A DNA stretch of 50,865 bases from Prevotella sp. (GTDB lineage: Bacteria; Bacteroidota; Bacteroidia; Bacteroidales; Bacteroidaceae): positions 1-50,865 of the forward strand of contig JALFCG010000143.1 in assembly GCA_022771265.1 (NCBI GenBank), in the 5' to 3' direction. Under the pieces are notes generated by a model that saw only the letters and a program-made list of their open reading frames with translations, was not told where the DNA came from and made no database searches. Positions 15,377 through 22,681 of this stretch are shown here, in pieces (the stretch's first letter is position 1; each line of letters begins with the position of its first letter). The translations under genes and the position numbers were made by a program.

Positions 15377-18300
15377 TCAGAATGGAGACAAGAAACTATG
15401 TAGTACAATGTCCTGTATTCTGTCGAGAATGTCCTTACGGTCACGCACTTCCATGTGGTTGCAGTCAAGAAGATGGCAGGGTGAAGCGGGATAATGGGTG
15501 TTCCAGTTGTCGATGTTCTCCTTCCAAGATTTTCTTATCTTCTCGTTTTCTTCTCTCGTCTTGTCCTCGTCGTTGGCTTGGTTCTCATGCAGGATGGGCT
15601 TGTTGACCATGATGTTCACTACGGTGCCGTCGTAATCCAATTCGGGCATATCGGCATATACCTTGTCGAAGATTTCAAGGCGACGGTCGTTAGGCTTCTG
15701 AGTGGTATCAAGGTTCAGGAAATAATAGTTCTTGCGGTCATATACGGCTTCGATGTTCACCACACTGAGATTAATGCCGGGATGACGCTGACTCATAAAC
15801 TTGGCAAATGCGATGGCTATTTCGGCTCCGATGCAATAACCGGTCAATAAAAGGACTTGCTTGTCTCTCAATGCCACCATCATAAGGTCTTCGTATGTTT
15901 CAAACAAAACTTGGAGGGAGACATCCTTGCCGCCAATGAAGAAATTGTATATCGACTCGATGTTAAAGACCGAGAAGTTCTTCTCGAAGCTGGAAATGAC
16001 AGGCATGTTATAAGGGTATGACTCCACAAAACCGTTGAAATAAATAATCACTGGCTTTCTCTCGTCGGCGCCCTCGCCCCAAGAGTATAGGTTCCTGTCG
16101 ATGTTGTCTGTTAAGTTCCTCACACTCTTGAACTCCAATACGTCGAAAGTGGTGAAGAAGACATTGGCTTTGGATGCCGACATATGAACAAAATCATCCA
16201 AGAGAGCCTTGTCCATTCCCGCCTCAAAGAGGTCGGTATCGGCATCAATTCCTTCTGTGCCCATCACTTCCTTGGCTATGGAAAGGAGTTTAAGGCAAGC
16301 GTTGTCGTCGGTGTTGTCAAGCATTGTGTCGATAAGCCGTGCCATGCCTTCGAGAGTGGGATTCTCGTAGATGTTGGACGCGTTGACGGAGATACCGAAA
16401 TGCTTGTGGATTTCATATACGAGTTTAATGACCATTATCGAATTGCCACCCAAAGAGAGGAAACTGTCGTTACTGTCTATAAAATCCTTGTTTAGCAGGT
16501 CGCCCCAAATCTTTACAAGACGTCTTTCCGTCAAAGTGGTTGGCGCATTGTAGTTGGCAAGGTCTGTCTCGGAAACTGGCATAGGGAGTTTTTGCCTGTC
16601 GATTTTCCCGCTCGTGTTGTATGGAAATGCCGTAAGCGGTACAATTGCCGACGGAACCATATAAGAAGGGAGACGGTTGAGGACATGGGCTTTAAGGTCA
16701 TCGACAGGGAATTTTTCCGCGTCAGGAACGAGGAGATAAGCCACAAGCATTTTGTTTCCGTTGTTTTCCCTTATCATAGCCAAGACATTCTTGATGCCAT
16801 TGCCAAATTCCGAGATCATCGTCTCTACCTCACCCAACTCTATTCGGAAACCGTTCAGCTTCACCTGATGGTCGGTGCGTCCAAGGAACAACAGATGCCC
16901 GTTGCGGTCACGCATCACAAGGTCGCCGCTCTTGTAGAGTACGAGATTACGGTTGTTTTTCCTGTCGTCGTCGGAAGCAAAGGGATTGGATATGAACTTG
17001 GTTTGGTTAAGGTCGGGCCTGTTGATGTATCCGTCAGACAACTTTACTCCACCGATGTGTAGCTCTCCCACGGCATAGTCGGGCACCATGTTCTGATTAC
17101 TGTCAAGTACATAGGAAGTAACACCAGGCATACTGGTGCCAATATCGTTGACGGCAGAGCAAGGCGTCACTACGTTGTATGTCACATCGACACAGTTCTC
17201 CGTAGGGCCATAGGCATTGATAAACAACCTGTCCTTGCTCCAAAATTCGATGACTTTATTGTTGGTCAAGTCGCCTCCTACCACTATTGTCTTCAAGTCA
17301 GGCAAGTCTGTATGGGGTAAGGTGACGAGAAGCACCGGCGGAATGTTTATGAGCGTAATCTTGTGGCGTAAGAGGAAAGTCAGCAATAGGTTTGTGTCTT
17401 TTCTCTCTTCCTCAAGAGGCAGATAGAGTGTAGCGCCTATGGCGAGAGCAGGAAAGATTTCCACCACAGAGGCGTCGAAGACAATGTTGGCAAACTGCAT
17501 TACCCTCGACTCTTCGGTCATCTTCTGCAAGGCAATGTTGTTGACAATAGTTTGGCTAAGCATTGAGTGCCTTATTGGAACACCCTTCGGCTTGCCTGTT
17601 GTCCCGGAGGTGTAGATGATGTAGGCGACATCGTCTGGAAGGACCTGGGGCAAAGCCACAGATTCGTCGTCGGCACTGATGTCAGCTGCACTTGGGTCAA
17701 GACACGATAGAGTGTCGAAAATACCACGTGTTTCCCTAAGGGTGAACACAAGCCGTAGGGAAGCGTCGTTGACGATAAATGCGATGCGGTCCTTTGGATG
17801 GTGGATGTCGATGGGCACATAGGTGTTGCCTGATTTCAGTGTGGCGAGTATTGCCACAATCATATCGATGGTCTTGGGCAATGCAATGCCGATATTGGAC
17901 CGTACAATGCCCATGGCATGCAGTTTGCGGGCAAGGACATCGCTCCGTTTGTCAAGTTCTGAATAAGTGATTTCTTGTTCCTGATGCACCACTGCAATGT
18001 GGTTGGCATGTTCCATCGCCTGTTTTTTGAACATGCTGGTGAAAGGATCGTGGTTGGAGGCAAGCCGCAGGTTTGCCTGCTCAATATTAACAAGTTCTTG
18101 CTGTCTTTGAGGGTCGATGAGCCTTATCTGCGACAACAAGACTTTGGGATTGTCCGCCACCTGTCGGAGGATGTATCCGAAGGTGTGTGCCAGCATCTTC
18201 ACATATTCCAATGATATGGTTTGCTTATAGCGCAGGTCGCAAGTCAGTTGTTTGTCGGCGTCGATGACAAGAAGCAGTTCGGCAGACACGTTGGTGTTGA

Positions 18301-19408
18301 CGTGTCGCCAATCCAACACCTCGCAATCTTTGAAGTCAACGGTTAACTCATCCAGTTTCAGAGGATAGTTAATGCTGAAATTAAAAGAGTCCCTTATGGC
18401 GTTGTGGGTCTTTGGCAGATAGTCGCCATAGATGGCAAAAATATGCTGTTGCTCTGCGATACGATTTTTGTTGGAGTATTCCAGAAGGTCGGTGAATGTC
18501 TTGTCGGAAAATTCGTTGAAAGGGTATCTGATGGGGAAATTGTTTACAAACACGCCTAAGAGCGGACAACCCTTGGGACGCATGTTCAAGGCGTGGTCCA
18601 AGGCTATGGCACTGGTGTTAAGCACCTTCGACAGTGTAAGTGCCCAAACGGCGGAATAGACTCGAAAATGGGTGGTGTTGCATTGCTTGCATAGCCCGCT
18701 AACCTTAGAGTCCATCTCCTCTCCAAGGCGGAAACGCCAGGTGTTGGGCGCATCAGGGGTCTTAGTGTTGTCATACACTGTCTGAGGCAGTATCACCTTC
18801 ACCGGCACATCTTCGATATAGTGTTTCCAATAGGCGGTGTCGGCGGCATTGTTTGTCTTGAACTGACTGTCGAGCACCTTGTTGAACTGCAAGAGTTGTT
18901 CCATTTGGTTTGCAGCGACATACCTGTTGTCCATCAGCTGATTGTAGATGGTTGTCAGGCGGTCGAAGAATGTTCTTACAGACATACCGTCCATAACCAA
19001 ATGATGGAACGAATGGAACAGATAGTGGAGTTCTCCCTTCCTTATGCAGCAGAAACGGCAAGGCAGTTCACGGCCAAGGTCGAAGGGCACATTGACAACG
19101 TCGGACAGCATCTTTTCAATGTGTTCCGCATCTGTGTTCTCATCAATGTTGAGGAGCTTGAACGGCAGTTGAAAATTCTCCTGTGGTACGAAATAGGGAT
19201 GGCCGTTATCGACCTCGATGATTGAAGAAAACGGCGGATATTCAACCATTATCTTCCGATATGCTTCCTTCAGGACAGGCAACGACAGATTGCCCTTGAT
19301 GATGAAGGTATGGTTAGGGTCGTTATATTCTGTGGACGGCGATTTCAACAAATCGTCCATCCAGAATTTTTCTTGAATAACATTTAATCTTATCCTTATT
19401 CGTGTCAT
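15377..19408 (-). CDS. Single-module nonribosomal peptide synthetase (C-A-T-degenerate carrier-TE)
   Basis: The 1343-residue enzyme has these domains: condensation (1 to about 440; active motif HHLVMDG, His136); adenylation (about 465-960; TSGTTGKPKG near 600, FDASVVEIF near 645, NAYGPTE, GELHIGG, YKSGDL, NTSGKIDRQKL); and a carrier with LGGNSI (Ser near 989, the phosphopantetheine site). Next is a second carrier-like domain whose motif reads LFEAGMDKALL, with Lys where the attachment Ser should be (near 1060). Last is a thioesterase with GYCIGAE near 1189 (Cys replacing the usual Ser) and CNHMEV near 1316. The adenylation domain keeps the Asp that contacts the amino group, so an alpha-amino acid is the likely substrate. 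It is the last gene of a six-gene operon, 12 bp after the TonB receptor gene. The product is unknown, and no phosphopantetheinyl transferase is in the window. Confidence 0.93.
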   Translation of the reverse strand: MTRIRIRLNVIQEKFWMDDLLKSPSTEYNDPNHTFIIKGNLSLPVLKEAYRKIMVEYPPFSSIIEVDNGHPYFVPQENFQLPFKLLNIDENTDAEHIEKMLSDVVNVPFDLGRELPCRFCCIRKGELHYLFHSFHHLVMDGMSVRTFFDRLTTIYNQLMDNRYVAANQMEQLLQFNKVLDSQFKTNNAADTAYWKHYIEDVPVKVILPQTVYDNTKTPDAPNTWRFRLGEEMDSKVSGLCKQCNTTHFRVYSAVWALTLSKVLNTSAIALDHALNMRPKGCPLLGVFVNNFPIRYPFNEFSDKTFTDLLEYSNKNRIAEQQHIFAIYGDYLPKTHNAIRDSFNFSINYPLKLDELTVDFKDCEVLDWRHVNTNVSAELLLVIDADKQLTCDLRYKQTISLEYVKMLAHTFGYILRQVADNPKVLLSQIRLIDPQRQQELVNIEQANLRLASNHDPFTSMFKKQAMEHANHIAVVHQEQEITYSELDKRSDVLARKLHAMGIVRSNIGIALPKTIDMIVAILATLKSGNTYVPIDIHHPKDRIAFIVNDASLRLVFTLRETRGIFDTLSCLDPSAADISADDESVALPQVLPDDVAYIIYTSGTTGKPKGVPIRHSMLSQTIVNNIALQKMTEESRVMQFANIVFDASVVEIFPALAIGATLYLPLEEERKDTNLLLTFLLRHKITLINIPPVLLVTLPHTDLPDLKTIVVGGDLTNNKVIEFWSKDRLFINAYGPTENCVDVTYNVVTPCSAVNDIGTSMPGVTSYVLDSNQNMVPDYAVGELHIGGVKLSDGYINRPDLNQTKFISNPFASDDDRKNNRNLVLYKSGDLVMRDRNGHLLFLGRTDHQVKLNGFRIELGEVETMISEFGNGIKNVLAMIRENNGNKMLVAYLLVPDAEKFPVDDLKAHVLNRLPSYMVPSAIVPLTAFPYNTSGKIDRQKLPMPVSETDLANYNAPTTLTERRLVKIWGDLLNKDFIDSNDSFLSLGGNSIMVIKLVYEIHKHFGISVNASNIYENPTLEGMARLIDTMLDNTDDNACLKLLSIAKEVMGTEGIDADTDLFEAGMDKALLDDFVHMSASKANVFFTTFDVLEFKSVRNLTDNIDRNLYSWGEGADERKPVIIYFNGFVESYPYNMPVISSFEKNFSVFNIESIYNFFIGGKDVSLQVLFETYEDLMMVALRDKQVLLLTGYCIGAEIAIAFAKFMSQRHPGINLSVVNIEAVYDRKNYYFLNLDTTQKPNDRRLEIFDKVYADMPELDYDGTVVNIMVNKPILHENQANDEDKTREENEKIRKSWKENIDNWNTHYPASPCHLLDCNHMEVRDRKDILDRIQDIVLHSFLSPF

Positions 19409-19420
19409 TGTGTCATTTCA

Positions 19421-21826
19421 TTAAAAGACATAAGAAACCTTGGCAAGGAAGTTAAACTTCTGCTGGGGAATTGGCAAAATGAAACTTCCACCTTGGTAAT
19501 AGTCTTTGTTCAACATATTGTAGAAATCTACCGATGCCTTAATCTTCGTGTACTGACAGTCGATGCCCGAATTGACAATCACCCTTCCGTCGATTTGATA
19601 TTCAGGATTCATCACATTATTCTCTCCTATGAACACGGTTGGCAGCGAGATAGGTGAATACTGTTTTGAGAAAACCTGGACATTTGCACGCAGGTTCATG
19701 CGCCATTTGTCATTGCTTATGAGGCGGTAGCGTCCAATGACGTTGAGCTTGAAATCGGGGACTCCCGTGATCTGAGAGTTTGTCACCATATAGTTCTCGC
19801 TTTCTATCACATGCTGATAAGTCATATTCATCTGCAAATACCAACGTTTTCTGTCGTATGTGAGCACGTTTTCCAAGCCCCACACCTTCAGACTACCTGA
19901 ATTGGTGTATAAGGATTGCGTAGGGTCGAAGAAAATGTTGTTGGTAAGCGAGTTATAGTAAACATTGCAGTCGTAGTGAAGCGACAGCGATTTGAAGTTG
20001 TGTGTGTAGTTCAGCTGCACTGCATCCATCTTCTCCGCCTCCAACTTGTCGCCTCCACGGTATGTATGTATTAATGTTGCACGATAGAAGTAAGGCGCAT
20101 CGACAAAAGAGTGGGCATAGCCCAATTTAAGTGAGCTTTGGTTGCTTATCTTGTAAATAAGCGACAGACGAGGCGAGAGTTCCCTCAGGGTGCTGTTGTA
20201 TCGTTGTTTGTTGTCGAAACGCAATCCTCCGTTGAAGATGAAACGCTTTTTGTATGACATCTTCAATTGGGAGAAAGCCGAGAGATAAGTCTCGCTCTCC
20301 GTACGTATTGACTTGTTGGCGTCAGATTGTGTTATAACCACTCTGTCAAAATGGTCGCCGCATAGCATGGTGTTGTCCTTCATCGTGTAGTTCTCAAACT
20401 GGGCACCGAAAAGCCACGAACCTTCATAGGCATTTTTCTGGAACGAATAGGTTGATTGCAACAATCCTCCATAGGTGTAGTCGTTCCACGACTGAACCTG
20501 ATAGAGTCCGTAGTCGCAAACATTTCCTCCTGCCACAATATCTGATGAAATGACCTCACCGGGGAATGACGGCAAGTATCTGGAGTCCTCAAGTATCGAG
20601 TCGCCACAAACATCGTTGTTGCTGCAACTCTCGATGTCAACGTAAGTTTGGAATTTCAATGCCCACTTTTGCCACAGCTTTTCGTATGACAATTCGATGT
20701 GGTGGTTATCCCTCGTGTGACCTGGTGTAGCACCGAACACTTTACGGTATTTGTCGTAAGAATAAAGTGCATAATGCACCAAATTGGAATACGGAATGAC
20801 CTTCTTTGAACTCTGTGTGTTGTAGAGGAACTTGAAATCGTTCCACTTTGCCCAGAAGCCTATGTCGTAGGAAGGTTTGTGGTTATAGCCATCAAGATAC
20901 ATATATCCCGGTGTGAGCACCCTGCCGTAGAACTCCTTGTCGCCCGGTGCAACGTCACGCCTCTCACCGTCGGATGAATATACCGACGCCCAGCCCGTAA
21001 ACTCGATGTCGTAGGCACTTTTGCCTATAAGTATGTCTGCAGCATAAGTGTTGTTGTTGCCAATGCCAGCCGACACTTTTAGTCCGTCAACTGCTCTGCC
21101 AGACTTGGTGATGATGTTTACCACCGCCGTAAGTGCGACATTGCCGTAGAGAGATGAGGCAGGTCCGCGGAGCACCTCTATCTGCTTGATTTTTTCGAGA
21201 CTGGTGCGGAAGTCGGGTTGCTCGGAGTTGGTCGTTCGGCTGTTTAGGCGGTGTCCGTCGAGCATGATGAGTATTTTCTCTTGTGTGGAAGAATACACTC
21301 CGTGCATTGCCACGTTAGACTCAAGTCCTTCCACCTTCGTCATGCCTGGTACATAAAGGACGAGAAGGTCGCTCAATGTCTTTGCTCCGGAGTCCTTAAT
21401 CATGTCCTCACTGATGAGGGTGACAGGCACAGGTGCCTCGTCCAAACTCTCAGCCTGCTGTGAGGCTGTGGTGATTGTGGCTGTCTTTCCGCTTTTCAGT
21501 TTCTCTATGAGGTCGATGAATCTAAGCGGGTCGGAAAGGGTGGGGGAATAGTACGGGTTTTCCTTAAGCAGAAGGGAAGCATATTTGGCAGCTTCCTCGC
21601 TGTTGTCCTTCTCCATATAGCAAAGAGAGAGCAGATGATAAGCGGTGCTTCGGGTTCTTGCCGAGAGGTTGGAGATGTTGTCGGTAAGCAATCTTACAGC
21701 GTCGTCGAAGAGTCCGATGCGATAAGAAGCCTCTGCCTGCTGGCAAATCTCCACGTCGGTGGCTGTCTGAGCCATGACGGCATTGCAGAGGATGATGCTT
21801 GTTATGACAGTAAAGAGTCTTTTCAT
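19421..21826 (-). CDS. TonB-dependent outer-membrane receptor with TPR-like N-terminal domain
   Basis: The 801-residue protein has a signal peptide (MKRLFTVITSIILCNAVMAQ) and a helical N-terminal domain of about 85 residues resembling TPRs (AEASYRIGLFDDAVRLLTDN, AYHLLSLCYMEKDNSEEAAK). A TonB plug follows (APVPVTLISEDMIKDSGAKTLSDLL, MLDGHRLN, IEVLRGPASSLYG, VNIITKSG), then a 22-stranded-type barrel ending in the aromatic residue expected for outer-membrane insertion (KVSYVF). Receptors of this family import siderophores, vitamins or oligomers using TonB energy, or signal. The TPR-like extension replaces the carboxypeptidase-like domain seen in most Bacteroidetes receptors. Its ATG directly follows the stop of the small kinase gene. 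In this operon it may take up or sense the synthetase product; this is inference. Confidence 0.92.
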   Translation of the reverse strand: MKRLFTVITSIILCNAVMAQTATDVEICQQAEASYRIGLFDDAVRLLTDNISNLSARTRSTAYHLLSLCYMEKDNSEEAAKYASLLLKENPYYSPTLSDPLRFIDLIEKLKSGKTATITTASQQAESLDEAPVPVTLISEDMIKDSGAKTLSDLLVLYVPGMTKVEGLESNVAMHGVYSSTQEKILIMLDGHRLNSRTTNSEQPDFRTSLEKIKQIEVLRGPASSLYGNVALTAVVNIITKSGRAVDGLKVSAGIGNNNTYAADILIGKSAYDIEFTGWASVYSSDGERRDVAPGDKEFYGRVLTPGYMYLDGYNHKPSYDIGFWAKWNDFKFLYNTQSSKKVIPYSNLVHYALYSYDKYRKVFGATPGHTRDNHHIELSYEKLWQKWALKFQTYVDIESCSNNDVCGDSILEDSRYLPSFPGEVISSDIVAGGNVCDYGLYQVQSWNDYTYGGLLQSTYSFQKNAYEGSWLFGAQFENYTMKDNTMLCGDHFDRVVITQSDANKSIRTESETYLSAFSQLKMSYKKRFIFNGGLRFDNKQRYNSTLRELSPRLSLIYKISNQSSLKLGYAHSFVDAPYFYRATLIHTYRGGDKLEAEKMDAVQLNYTHNFKSLSLHYDCNVYYNSLTNNIFFDPTQSLYTNSGSLKVWGLENVLTYDRKRWYLQMNMTYQHVIESENYMVTNSQITGVPDFKLNVIGRYRLISNDKWRMNLRANVQVFSKQYSPISLPTVFIGENNVMNPEYQIDGRVIVNSGIDCQYTKIKASVDFYNMLNKDYYQGGSFILPIPQQKFNFLAKVSYVF

Positions 21827-22666
21827 TTATTTCTTTGCTATGGGGATTATCAATGAGAAACGTGTACCTTCATGCTCAACGGAAGAAAACTCTATGCGTC
21901 CGTGATGCTGGTCGATGATGTTACGGGTGATAGACATGCCAAGACCGGTTCCATGGCCTACAGGCTTGGTCGTAAAGAAGTTGTCGTAGAGTTTTGCCTT
22001 CACTTCGTCGGTCATTCCGTTTCCGTTGTCGGCAATGGTGATGGATAGTTCTTCGCCTTCTGCCGAGGTAATGATGTCTATCGTTGGCTTGTAGTCTTCA
22101 CAGTCGGTGTTGCTTCGCTCCCAGATGGCGTAGAAAGCGTTGTTGACGATGTTAAGGATTGCACGGCTTATGTCCTGCGGAACGACGGCTATTGGCGACA
22201 ATCCTTCTACATAGTGTTCATTGATAGTGGCATTGAAACCGTTGTAGTTGGCACGCATGGCATGGTAGCCTAACCACACATACTCGTGAACGAGGGCGTT
22301 GATGTCGGAAGGGATGCGCTCGCCTTCCTTGCCTCGTGAGTATTGCAGTATGTTCTGAATGATGCTTGTTGCACGTTCGCCATGTTCCTTTATTTTTGCA
22401 AGGTTCTCGCGCAGGTCTGACATTATGTCGTTGATGTCGTCGGCATCGTCCTCTGGTATTTTGTCGATGTTGTCCTCAATGTCATCGTTGAGGTCGTTAA
22501 GCAGTGTATCGGACAGTTTGCTGAAGTTGATGACGAAATTGAGCGGGTTGCGTATTTCGTGTACGATGCCCGCGGTCAGCAGTCCTAACGATGAAAGTTT
22601 TTCCTGCTTCTTCAGTTGGTCTTGAAGGTTCTGCAACTGTTGTTTCAATTCCTCTACTGTTTCCAT
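21827..22666 (-). CDS. Small soluble histidine kinase
   Basis: The 279-residue protein has no membrane segment. It begins with a coiled coil (ELKQQLQNLQDQLKKQEKL), then a HisKA-type dimerisation domain with an intact H-box (GIVHEIRNPLNFV, His36) and an acidic insertion (DDIEDNIDKIPEDDADD). The ATP-binding domain has an N box (NIVNNAFYAI), G1 (DNGNGM), F box (NFFTTKP) and G2 (GTGLGMSI). All residues for autophosphorylation are present. Its helical domain closely resembles that of the membrane kinase encoded 15 bp upstream, whose phospho-accepting His is missing, so the two may form a mixed dimer. The likely target is the receiver of the first operon gene. Confidence 0.9.
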   Translation of the reverse strand: METVEELKQQLQNLQDQLKKQEKLSSLGLLTAGIVHEIRNPLNFVINFSKLSDTLLNDLNDDIEDNIDKIPEDDADDINDIMSDLRENLAKIKEHGERATSIIQNILQYSRGKEGERIPSDINALVHEYVWLGYHAMRANYNGFNATINEHYVEGLSPIAVVPQDISRAILNIVNNAFYAIWERSNTDCEDYKPTIDIITSAEGEELSITIADNGNGMTDEVKAKLYDNFFTTKPVGHGTGLGMSITRNIIDQHHGRIEFSSVEHEGTRFSLIIPIAKK

Positions 22667-22681
22667 ATTGATTGGTTTTAG

